From: an uncultured Sutterella sp.
GTDB taxonomy: Bacteria; Pseudomonadota; Gammaproteobacteria; Burkholderiales; Burkholderiaceae_F
Direction of reading: 5' to 3'
Length of the DNA: 7,107 nucleotides
NCBI GenBank assembly: GCA_905213905.1
Contig: CAJMKD010000065.1
Span: 1-7,107, forward strand
The position numbers and the translations under genes were made by a program. Below, piece after piece: positions 1 through 6,054 of this stretch. Position 1 is the stretch's first letter, and the number at the start of each line of letters is the position of its first letter. Under the pieces are notes generated by a model. That model ran no database searches, was not told the origin of the DNA, and worked only from the letters and a program-made list of their open reading frames with translations.

Positions 1-304
1 TGCTCTCTTTCGGCGCTTCGCGCACGAAGCCGCTCGTGAGCTGAAATTTCCCCTTTGAGGGGAGCCCCGTTTCGAGGAATTCCGCGTTGGCGACCACGGC
101 CGCGGCGAAGTTGCTTTCGGCCCGAAAGCGGCGAAAGACGCCGAACGCCATGCAGCTGTCGGAATCGTAAAAATCGCTCACGGCAATGTCTTCCCAAAGG
201 CCGACGTTCGCAAGCAGACGGATGGCCCAGAGATCGAGCTTCAGCTGTGAAATCTCGTCCTTGTCAATCGTCTTTCGCGCGGGTGCGCTGCTGAAATGCC
301 TCAT
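1..304 (-). CDS. Unrecognised protein, N-terminal part, cut by the window edge
   Basis: An ATG at 304 opens a frame that stays open for 101 codons to the left edge, so the C-terminus is outside the window. The protein starts MRHFSSAPARKT, followed by a likely helix with LKLDLWAIRLL (about residues 21-31) and an acidic stretch (WEDIAVSDFYDSD, about 38-50). Around residues 57-62 it reads FRRFRA, then an Ala-rich helix. There is no signal peptide or membrane segment, so it is probably cytosolic. Codons are GC-rich at third positions, like the neighbours, which supports real coding. The Shine-Dalgarno match is weak (GGAACGGA about 8 nt upstream). It follows the flavoprotein gene on the same strand, but a terminator at 509-540 separates them, so it is probably its own transcription unit. 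I do not recognise the family and assign no function. Confidence 0.6.
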   Translation of the reverse strand, partial: MRHFSSAPARKTIDKDEISQLKLDLWAIRLLANVGLWEDIAVSDFYDSDSCMAFGVFRRFRAESNFAAAVVANAEFLETGLPSKGKFQLTSGFVREAPKES

Positions 305-508
305 GTCGCTTGTCCGTTCCAATTTGTTGCTGGTGCATATCCTATGGGTGCATGCGTCGGAGAAAGACGCAAGAAAGCCGTAAACGAGCGACAACAAATG
401 ACGCAGGACGGGTTTTGTCGCGAGTGTTTACAGCATCAGCTGAGAAAAGAAACGAAAAGGAACGCCGGCCCAGGCACCAGGCGGCTTTTGCCGCTCTGGC
501 TGCGAGTC

Positions 509-540
509 AAAAAAGGGCCGACCTGCGGGAGGGCGGCCCT
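509..540 (-). terminator. Intrinsic terminator of the flavoprotein gene
   Basis: On the minus strand a 7-bp perfect stem, AGGGCCG (540-534) pairing with CGGCCCT (520-514), encloses a 13-nt loop and runs directly into six T residues (514-509). It lies about 50 nt beyond the stop codon at 592, in the right direction to end the flavoprotein transcript. On the plus strand no T-run follows the stem, so it acts one way. Confidence 0.85.
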
Positions 541-591
541 GCTGCCAAAGCTTCAGAAAGCTTCAAAAAGCGTCTGAGCTGGTTTCGAAGG

Positions 592-2112
592 TCACTTGCG
601 GGTGCTCAGGAAGTGGTCGACCGCGAGCTTGCCGCCGCAGATCGCCCACGAACTCGCCGTGCCTTCAGCGATGTGCATGTCGTAGGAATCGGAATAGAGG
701 CCGCCCGCATCCTGGCCGATGGCGTAAATGCCCGGAATGACGTTCCCCTCGGCGTCAAGCGGCTGGAAGTGCTCGTTCACGTCCGCGCCGCCCGTCGTGG
801 CATAGGTGCGCAGGCTCCCCTTGATGGCATAGAAGGGGCCGGTCTTCACTTCGCGCAGCCACTGCGGATCCTTGTAGAAGTCTTCGTCCTTGCCGAGCTT
901 CACGAGTTCGTTCATGCGGTCGGTCGAGGCCTTGAGGCGCTTGGGATCCATGCCGGTCATCCGGGCGAGCTCGTCAAGCGTCTGCGCCTTGAAGCAGAAG
1001 CCGTCCTTCACGCCGCGCTCGAACAGTTCGTCGAAGTTCGTGAACTTCGTCCCCGGCGTCACCATGCCGAAGTAGCCGCGCGGGAGCCCGTCGCGGATCA
1101 TTTCCTCGCGGGTCTTGTCGTCGAAGACCGCGAACCCTTCGCCGCCCACTTCTTCGAAAGCGTTCGAGATGTATTCGAGCGGCAGCGTCTCATCGGCGAC
1201 GCGGTCGCCCTTGAGCGAGGTCTTGAGGTAGGGCTGGAAGAGGGCGGCGAGGAGGCGCACGTATTCGGCCTTCGTCACGCCGTCCTTGCCGAACTGCAGA
1301 TCGGTCGGCACGCCCTTGAGCCAGAGGCCCGCCTGCATGCAGACGTTCATGTTGACGAGCTTGGCGCCTGCCGATTCGAGCATGCGGACGCCGTCGCCGG
1401 TGCGCCCGGGCGAGCCCGCGCTTTCGTAGCCCGCGTACGGCAGGTACTTCTTCACCATTTCCTTGTTGTCGGAAAAGCCGCCCGTTGCAATGATCGTGGC
1501 ATCGGCGCGGATCGTGAGCGTGTCGCCGTTCTTGTCCTTGGCTTTGACGCCCTTGACGACGCCATCCTCGATGATGAGTTCGGTGGCAGGGGTCGACGTG
1601 AAAATCTCGCCGCCCTTCGCCTTGATTTGCTCGGCGAAGGCTTTGACGAGGACGGTGCCGTGGCCGCTCTTATACATGTGCCAGGTTCGGTTGCCGTCGA
1701 TGAAGGCGGTCTTCACAGCCTCATAGTGCACGCCGTGCTCGCCGAGCCAGTCGTAGATGCCGGCCGTTTGCTTCAGCCAGCTGTTGAGCGCGCGCGCATT
1801 GATGCGCCAGTGGTGGAAGTCCATGACGCGCTTGAACTGGCGCTCGGGCGTCAAGCCGACGTTGTCGGCCTTCTGGAGCGCAGAGCCCACGAAGAAGGTG
1901 CCTTCCATGTAGTTGCCGCCCCCGCCCACAACGGCGTTCTTTTCGAGCACCACCGTCTTGAGTCCGGCATCGGTGGCGGCGACGCCTGCGGTGAGACCGC
2001 CCGCGCCAGCGCCGACAACGACGAGATCCGCGTTGATCGTTCGGTCGGCTGCGAGCGCCCCGCCCGCCATCACGAGAACCGCCGCCGCGGCAACTGTGTA
2101 TTTGAGAAGCAT
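592..2112 (-). CDS. Exported FAD-dependent oxidoreductase, flavocytochrome c / fumarate reductase flavoprotein-like
   Basis: 506 aa. Residues 1-21 form a Sec signal peptide (short basic start, Ala/Val-rich core, ALA cleavage motif at 19-21), so it probably acts in the periplasm. The FAD-binding Rossmann fold follows: VVVGAGAGGL (31-40) with the dinucleotide Gly motif and Glu57 placed to bind the adenine ribose. Other family blocks are ATGGFSDN (209-216), TGDGVRMLESAGA (238-250), GPFYAI (425-430), and GIYAIGQDAGGLY (461-473) near the C-terminal FAD contact. Family members move electrons from a quinol-linked cytochrome or FMN partner to an organic acceptor such as fumarate, urocanate or related enoates. 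No CxxCH haem motif or FMN-binding domain is present, so a separate donor is needed and none is encoded in this window. The family His-His-Thr-Met-Gly-Gly block reads RTYATTGG (435-442) here, arguing against plain fumarate reduction. The start is supported by AGGAGG (2124-2119) six nt upstream. The exact substrate is unknown. Confidence 0.9.
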   Translation of the reverse strand: MLLKYTVAAAAVLVMAGGALAADRTINADLVVVGAGAGGLTAGVAATDAGLKTVVLEKNAVVGGGGNYMEGTFFVGSALQKADNVGLTPERQFKRVMDFHHWRINARALNSWLKQTAGIYDWLGEHGVHYEAVKTAFIDGNRTWHMYKSGHGTVLVKAFAEQIKAKGGEIFTSTPATELIIEDGVVKGVKAKDKNGDTLTIRADATIIATGGFSDNKEMVKKYLPYAGYESAGSPGRTGDGVRMLESAGAKLVNMNVCMQAGLWLKGVPTDLQFGKDGVTKAEYVRLLAALFQPYLKTSLKGDRVADETLPLEYISNAFEEVGGEGFAVFDDKTREEMIRDGLPRGYFGMVTPGTKFTNFDELFERGVKDGFCFKAQTLDELARMTGMDPKRLKASTDRMNELVKLGKDEDFYKDPQWLREVKTGPFYAIKGSLRTYATTGGADVNEHFQPLDAEGNVIPGIYAIGQDAGGLYSDSYDMHIAEGTASSWAICGGKLAVDHFLSTRK

Positions 2113-2310
2113 GAAGATCCTCCTTTCTTCTTGAAGAGCATTCGCCCGACGACCGAGCGTGCTGTCAGAAAAAAGTATGGGGCTTCGGCCGCGATGCGCG
2201 CTTCGGGCCTTCTACCGAGAAAGCGGTCCGTCAGGAAATGATTCCGCCGCTGCAGCGAAAGCGGCCGGCCGAGAATGCGCCATACTTGGTGGCGGCAGCC
2301 AATTCAATCG

Positions 2311-2316
2311 AAGGAA
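2311..2316 (+). promoter_or_regulatory. Ribosome binding site that sets the phosphoesterase start
   Basis: AAGGAA lies 5 nt before the ATG at 2322. The same frame extends upstream to an ATG at 2238, but those 28 extra codons have no similar site and come before the first family motif. The start at 2322 places the YASDLHLE metal motif at residues 5-12, where this family usually has it. Confidence 0.65.
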
Positions 2317-2321
2317 CCGTC

Positions 2322-3089
2322 ATGCGACTTCAGTACGCGTCAGATTTGCACTTGGAGAGCAGCAAGAATTTTCGTTTCGTCATGTCGGGCGGCCTCGAGG
2401 CGGCGGGCGACCTGCTGGTCCTCTCGGGCGACATAGCGCCCCTCAGCTGTCTCGAAAAATACGACGAATTCTGGGACTGGTGCGCCGAAAAATTTTCGTT
2501 CACGGTTTTCGTGCCGGGCAACCATGACTATTACGGCCGCTGGCAGGATTTCGACGCTTTTGCTGCGCCGATCCGCAGATCCATCCGCAAGAATGTGCTC
2601 TGTGCGGCCAATGCGGTCGTGCGGGTCGAGGACTGCGACATCATCGCTTCAACGCTTTGGTCGAAGATCGCGCCCGAACATCAGGCTGAAATCGTCCGGA
2701 TTTTGCTCGACTTCCATCAGATAGAGATTGGCGAGAGGCCGCTCACCGCGGCGGACTTCAACCTCGCGCATGAAAGGTCGCGCCAATTCCTGCAGCGGGC
2801 GGTCGCCGAATCGACGGCTCGCCACGTCATCGTCGCGACGCACCACGTGCCGAGCTTCTCGGTCGTCGCGCCGCAGCACAAGGATTCGCCGCTCACGACC
2901 GGGTTTGCTTCCGAGCTCGGCAGCTGGATCGCGGAGAGTCCGATCGAGTGCTGGATCTACGGCCACTCGCACACGTCGGTCGAGGGCGTGATCGGCAAGA
3001 CGAAAATTCTTTCCAATCAGCTCGGCTACGTCAAAATCAACGAGCCGTCGGGCTATCAGCGCGCGAAGTTCGTTGATATTGGAGAGTGA
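2322..3089 (+). CDS. Calcineurin-like metallophosphoesterase
   Basis: 255 aa, no signal peptide, so cytosolic. All five metal-ligand blocks of the calcineurin-like phosphoesterase fold are present in order: DLH (Asp8, His10), GD (Gly36-Asp37), GNHD (66-69, with Asn67 and His68), THH (173-175) and GHSH (214-217, with His215 and His217). A TLW block at 111-113 is, as I recall, typical of the small ApaH-type hydrolases of this superfamily. The enzyme should use two divalent metals, such as Mn or Fe, to cleave phosphomonoester or phosphodiester bonds. The sequence does not indicate whether the substrate is a nucleotide, phosphoprotein or other molecule. Length is normal and the motif set is complete, so it is probably active. 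It is transcribed away from the flavoprotein gene and towards the esterase gene, with no partner in an operon. The start at 2322 was chosen over 2238 on ribosome-binding-site and motif position. Confidence 0.88.
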   Translation: MRLQYASDLHLESSKNFRFVMSGGLEAAGDLLVLSGDIAPLSCLEKYDEFWDWCAEKFSFTVFVPGNHDYYGRWQDFDAFAAPIRRSIRKNVLCAANAVVRVEDCDIIASTLWSKIAPEHQAEIVRILLDFHQIEIGERPLTAADFNLAHERSRQFLQRAVAESTARHVIVATHHVPSFSVVAPQHKDSPLTTGFASELGSWIAESPIECWIYGHSHTSVEGVIGKTKILSNQLGYVKINEPSGYQRAKFVDIGE

Positions 3090-3117
3090 CGTTTTGAGGC
3101 GCGCGTTCGCCATGCCC

Positions 3118-3150
3118 GCTGCAGCTTGAAAAATTGAAAAAGGCTGCAGC
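3118..3150. repeat. Perfect inverted repeat between convergent genes
   Basis: GCTGCAGC at 3118-3125 and again at 3143-3150 form an 8-bp perfect stem around a 17-nt A-rich loop. Each arm is itself palindromic. It sits in the 101-nt gap where the phosphoesterase and esterase transcripts meet. A second weaker hairpin (3166-3186, CCGGGCCT with AGGCCGG, one bulge) lies closer to the esterase stop. Neither is followed by a T-run, so neither is a standard intrinsic terminator. A role in ending or protecting the two transcripts is inference. Confidence 0.5.
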
Positions 3151-3190
3151 AGGCAAGGCCGAGATCCGGGCCTCAATCAAGGCCGGTGGA

Positions 3191-4801
3191 TCAGCGCGCC
3201 GGCATCACCATGCGCTCAAAGGCCCAGGGGTCGGTCGCGACGGCGCTCTTTTCATCGAACACCATGGCTTGGCGCGCATGGAGGTCAAAGGCCGCCCACG
3301 GCGCTTCGCCGGACGAAGCAAACGCCACCCACGCCGAATGCATGGCGTCGGCGAGCGCGGCCGGCGCAGCGCTGCCGTTCGATGCGACGGCTCGCGGCGC
3401 ATCAAACGTCTTGAAGACAAAGGGCACATCGGTCGTGTGCGCCGCGCCGATCGCAGCGCCTGATTTCCCCTTTACGGGGCTCTGCCAGGCGAAGTCGTAG
3501 GCCCAGACGCGCGCGCCGCCCTTTCTAAGGCTTTCAATGAGCTTGAGGCAAGGCATGCGGAAGATGATGTCGCTCTGAATCTGCGCAAAGACGTCGCCCG
3601 GGGTTTCGCCGCGCCCGGCGCGCCGATAGGCGCTCGCGACGTCAAGCGAGCGCTTCGCGCCTTCGAGGAGCTTCTCGACGTCCTTCTCTCGGATCTCCCC
3701 GATTCGGCCGTTCGGGACGATGTAGTAGCGCCATTCGGAAGCGGTCGACCCTGCAATGACGGCGAGTCCGGCGCAAGCGCCCCGGGCAATGGCGTCGACC
3801 GGGCGCGCTGGCATGATGTCGCTGTCGATCCAGCCTTTGAAAAGCGACGTATTGCCGTCGGTGAACTGCGCCCATTCGAGGTCTGCTGAAAGCTTGCCGG
3901 CGAGCGGCCCGAAAGCGGGGAGCTTTTCGACAGGCACCGCCATCAGGGATTCGCGGGTGGGCTTTGCGCCGAGCGCATCGGCGACGAGCCGGGCGGCGCG
4001 CTCGGCCTGTGCGTCCGAGGTCCACTGGGCGACCGCGGATGGGCGCTGGATGATGGCTCCCGCAAGGAGGCCCTTCGCTGCCGGCGAAGCAATGACGTCG
4101 ACCAAGTGCGTGCCGCCCGCAGACTGGCCGAAGGCCGTGATGCGGCCGGGGTCCCCGCCGAAGGCGGCAATGTTCGCTTTCACCCACCGCAGGCCTTCGA
4201 TGATGTCGCGGATGCCGAGATTGCTGTCGCCGCCTTCGATTTTGAGAAAGCCGTCGACGTTGACGCGGTAGGCGAGGGTGACGAGCACAACGCCGTCTTC
4301 GGCGAACGCGGTCCCGTCAAAGCGCGGATCGTTTTGGTCGCACCGGATGGAGCCGCCGCCCGGCACCCAGACCATCACGGGGCGCTTCTTGCCGCGCTCT
4401 TCGCTCGGAGCCCAGATGTTGAGGCAGAGCGGGCCGTCGCCGCCCCGCATCTTGCCGCCGGCACCCGGCTGAAGCGGAATGCTCCCCGGCTTCAGGCAGT
4501 CAAGCGTGCCATCGACCGGACCGTAGGGAATCGGCGCGCGAAAGCGCGTTTGCGCAGTGTAGGGATTCCGGATGAAGGGAATGCCTTTGAAAATGCGAAT
4601 GCCGCTCTTGGGGTTTCGCATGCCCCTGAAGCGGCCGAGAGGCGACGCAACGACGGCTTCGGTCATGCCGTCGGGGAGCGGCGCGGGCGCGGGCGTGGGC
4701 GTCTGCTGCGCCGCGCAGCCCGCAAGCCAGGGCCCCGAGATCACAGGCGCGCCGAGAATCGCAGCGTCTCTCAGGAGACGGCGTCTGGATAGATTCTTCA
4801 T
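3191..4801 (-). CDS. Type B carboxylesterase, predicted Tat-exported lipoprotein
   Basis: 536 aa, alpha/beta-hydrolase of the carboxylesterase type B family, which hydrolyses carboxylic esters. The N-terminus has a twin-arginine motif (SRRRLL, 5-10), a hydrophobic stretch and a lipobox LAGC with Cys29. A Pro/Ala-rich linker (30-43) follows. The protein is therefore probably folded before export and lipid-anchored. The catalytic triad is visible: Ser227 in GQSAGG (225-230), Glu356 in GSTASEW (351-357), and His455 in GAAHTTDVPFVF (452-463). The block NIAAFGGDPGRITAFG (210-225) is a strong family signature. Two usual blocks are altered: the oxyanion-hole HGGG is PGGG (147-150), and the SEDCLYLN disulfide block is GDGPLCLN (121-128). 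The start at 4801 is set by a strong ribosome binding site; the in-frame ATG at 4822 has none and would spoil the Tat signal. The substrate is unknown. It is monocistronic here, with its own promoter. Confidence 0.9.
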   Translation of the reverse strand: MKNLSRRRLLRDAAILGAPVISGPWLAGCAAQQTPTPAPAPLPDGMTEAVVASPLGRFRGMRNPKSGIRIFKGIPFIRNPYTAQTRFRAPIPYGPVDGTLDCLKPGSIPLQPGAGGKMRGGDGPLCLNIWAPSEERGKKRPVMVWVPGGGSIRCDQNDPRFDGTAFAEDGVVLVTLAYRVNVDGFLKIEGGDSNLGIRDIIEGLRWVKANIAAFGGDPGRITAFGQSAGGTHLVDVIASPAAKGLLAGAIIQRPSAVAQWTSDAQAERAARLVADALGAKPTRESLMAVPVEKLPAFGPLAGKLSADLEWAQFTDGNTSLFKGWIDSDIMPARPVDAIARGACAGLAVIAGSTASEWRYYIVPNGRIGEIREKDVEKLLEGAKRSLDVASAYRRAGRGETPGDVFAQIQSDIIFRMPCLKLIESLRKGGARVWAYDFAWQSPVKGKSGAAIGAAHTTDVPFVFKTFDAPRAVASNGSAAPAALADAMHSAWVAFASSGEAPWAAFDLHARQAMVFDEKSAVATDPWAFERMVMPAR

Positions 4802-4806
4802 GATTT

Positions 4807-4812
4807 CCCTCC
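4807..4812 (-). promoter_or_regulatory. Ribosome binding site that sets the esterase start
   Basis: GGAGGG on the minus strand lies 5 nt before the ATG at 4801. The longer in-frame candidate ATG at 4822 has no purine-rich site upstream. This removes seven residues and leaves a conventional twin-arginine N-terminus (MKNLSRRRLL). Confidence 0.8.
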
Positions 4813-4933
4813 AATGTTTCATTGTTGTTTTGATCGCCGACGGCGCATGCGGGCGCAGTCAAGCCGCCCGCGCCAGATGACGGCTTGAGGCCGATCCTGG
4901 GCAGGCTGGTCGAAGAGGGCACGTTTGGGTAAA

Positions 4934-4962
4934 AACGTAGGGAATTTCACGGCAAAAGTCAA
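4934..4962 (-). promoter_or_regulatory. Likely sigma70 promoter of the esterase gene
   Basis: On the minus strand TTGACT (4962-4957, five of six consensus bases) is followed after exactly 17 nt by TACGTT (4939-4934). That -10 hexamer keeps the most conserved T, A and final T. Transcription would start near 4927, giving a leader of about 125 nt before the ATG at 4801. Confidence 0.55.
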
Positions 4963-5102
4963 GGCGTCGGGCGTCAAGCGACCGCAGCGTCCGTCTCTGC
5001 CGTCTGCTCGGAAGATGCTTTGCCGGAGCGCTCGCCGGGAAGCTTCAGCCGCGGCGCTTAGAGCTCACGAGGAGGCGGCTGCGCCTTATGGTTTGATCGG
5101 CG

Positions 5103-5130
5103 TTGGCATTCTGTTTGGCGAACGTACAAT
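5103..5130 (+). promoter_or_regulatory. Strong sigma70-like promoter of the membrane protein gene
   Basis: TTGGCA (5103-5108) and TACAAT (5125-5130) each match five of six consensus bases, with a 16-nt spacer. The predicted start site near 5137 leaves a leader of about 25 nt containing AGGGA (5147-5151), 10 nt before the ATG at 5162. The local AT-rich stretch stands out from the GC-rich surroundings. Confidence 0.7.
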
Positions 5131-5161
5131 AAAGTGGTAAACAAACAGGGACGGCCGCAAT

Positions 5162-5797
5162 ATGTTTGGAAAAACGCCGGATTTTGAGACCGATTACCGG
5201 ACTTTCTACGAACCCAAGCGCGGGATAGACGGCGTGTGGGAGCTGCCGCTCGTTCTTGAGACCATGAGCGAAGCGGTCGACACGGCCGTGCCGCTGCCGC
5301 TCCCCTATCAGAAGCTCAACGCAGATGTGCTTGCGTATCTTGAGGATGCAGCGCAGCAGCTCCCGAAAAGGGCGAAGGCGCGCGTCGTTGTCTATCTGCC
5401 GCTTGAGAAGCTGCAGCCGGGGCTCGAAGAGAAGCTCAACAAGTGCCTCGTTGTCTACAGCCATGCGCGGCTTTTGAAGCTGCGCCGCGAAGAGACCAAA
5501 GCCAAGCTCAATGCGCTCAAGGCGCTTTTCTGGGGCTTTGTCTTCATGCTCGCTTGCCAGGTCATTCGCTACTTTGCGGACTTTCCGAATTATCCGACGC
5601 TCACGAATACCCTCTCCGAAGGCCTTTTGGTGCTCGGCTGGGTGGCGCTCTGGGATCCGTTTGAAGAGATGCTTTTCAACTGGCGGCCGTCGGTCGAACG
5701 GCGAAAGCTGCATGAACGCCTGGCCGGGTTCCCGCTGGTGCTGCGGCCGCTGCCGGGAACGCTCCAGAACATGCTCGAAACCGCGAAATCCATCTGA
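5162..5797 (+). CDS. Unrecognised inner-membrane protein with two membrane segments
   Basis: 211 aa. The N-terminal half (1-117) is soluble, with an acidic start, a predicted helix-rich stretch and a basic region (HARLLKLRREETKAK, 101-115) that would lie on the cytoplasmic side. Two hydrophobic segments follow, about 119-138 (LFWGFVFMLACQV core) and 152-171 (LLVLGWVALW core), separated by a short polar turn (about 139-150). This gives a hairpin with both ends in the cytoplasm. Just after, WDPFEEMLFNWRP (164-176) is a dense aromatic, acidic and Pro motif. From memory it recurs in uncharacterised membrane proteins with a tryptophan, acidic residues and a WRP tail in the same place. There is no signal peptide, catalytic motif or metal site. 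The gene has its own good promoter and AGGGA ribosome binding site and stands alone between two minus-strand genes. No function can be assigned. Confidence 0.8.
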   Translation: MFGKTPDFETDYRTFYEPKRGIDGVWELPLVLETMSEAVDTAVPLPLPYQKLNADVLAYLEDAAQQLPKRAKARVVVYLPLEKLQPGLEEKLNKCLVVYSHARLLKLRREETKAKLNALKALFWGFVFMLACQVIRYFADFPNYPTLTNTLSEGLLVLGWVALWDPFEEMLFNWRPSVERRKLHERLAGFPLVLRPLPGTLQNMLETAKSI

Positions 5798-5824
5798 CGC
5801 GGTTGGCTTGCTGCGACTCGAATG

Positions 5825-5863
5825 AAAAAGACCGCCGCCGCGGTCAACCAGCACGACGGCGGC
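5825..5863 (-). terminator. Minus-strand terminator with two overlapping hairpins
   Basis: On the minus strand GACCGC (5845-5840) and GCGGTC (5835-5830) form a 6-bp stem with a 4-nt loop, followed directly by five Ts (5829-5825). A longer alternative, GCCGCCG (5863-5857) with CGGCGGC (5840-5834), shares the same right arm region. Either could end transcripts coming from the autotransporter gene, whose stop is about 190 nt upstream. It also blocks read-through into the convergent membrane protein gene. On the plus strand no T-run follows, so a terminator for the gene ending at 5797 is not evident. Confidence 0.6.
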
Positions 5864-5984
5864 TGAAAAAATTTGCCTTCTGATGATCGGGCTTCGCCGC
5901 CGCCCGCACCCGTCAAACCATGTGAGAGCCATCCGGAGAAAGTGAACGCGCTCTGGTTTGCCGGGTACTGACCGTGGGCGGGGT

Positions 5985-6013
5985 TGACCGGCGTCGGATA
6001 TATGGCCCGGTCA
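5985..6013. repeat. Inverted repeat downstream of the autotransporter stop
   Basis: TGACCGG (5985-5991) and CCGGTCA (6007-6013) form a perfect 7-bp stem with a 15-nt loop. It lies about 40 nt beyond the autotransporter stop codon and has no T-run on either side. It could be an RNA 3'-end hairpin or a protein-binding palindrome; the sequence does not decide. Confidence 0.4.
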
Positions 6014-6054
6014 TCAAAAGGCGAAATCGGTTGTGTCAAATGGCTGCGGTCCTA

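Larger units (their letters stand above)
4802..5161. other. Divergent intergenic region, no gene
   Basis: This 360-nt stretch separates the esterase and the two-segment membrane protein genes. It holds the esterase ribosome binding site, one sigma70-like promoter facing each way, and short repeats. The repeats include two CCGTCT copies (around 4990-5005) and an AGCCGC/GCGGCT inverted pair (about 5047-5084). A 71-codon open frame from a TTG at 4925 crosses it. Its Arg/Ala/Ser-rich composition, weak start site and overlap with both promoters argue against coding. About 140 nt between the promoters (4963-5102) could hold operators, but no clear palindromic operator is visible. Confidence 0.6.

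Noticed and set aside
481..494. Small hairpin GCGGC-TTTT-GCCGC
   Set aside because: It is short, has no adjacent T-run, and lies beyond the strong terminator at 509-540. It is probably chance.
310..2241. 643-codon open frame on the plus strand
   Set aside because: It lies antisense to the flavoprotein gene, crosses its terminator, and has an Arg/Ala/His-rich translation without domains. It is a by-product of GC-rich third positions in the real gene.
2238..2321. N-terminal extension of the phosphoesterase
   Set aside because: The ATG at 2238 has no supporting ribosome binding site, and the extra 28 residues precede the normal first strand of the fold. AAGGAA before 2322 fits better.
4802..4822. 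Seven-residue N-terminal extension of the esterase
   Set aside because: No ribosome binding site precedes the ATG at 4822. The GGAGGG site inside this stretch points to the ATG at 4801.
4925..5140. 71-codon open frame in the divergent intergenic region
   Set aside because: It starts with TTG after a weak site, has low-complexity basic composition, and overlaps both predicted promoters.
5045..5932. 295-codon open frame on the minus strand
   Set aside because: It is antisense to the membrane protein gene and its promoter, is Arg-rich, and has no ribosome binding site or recognisable motif.
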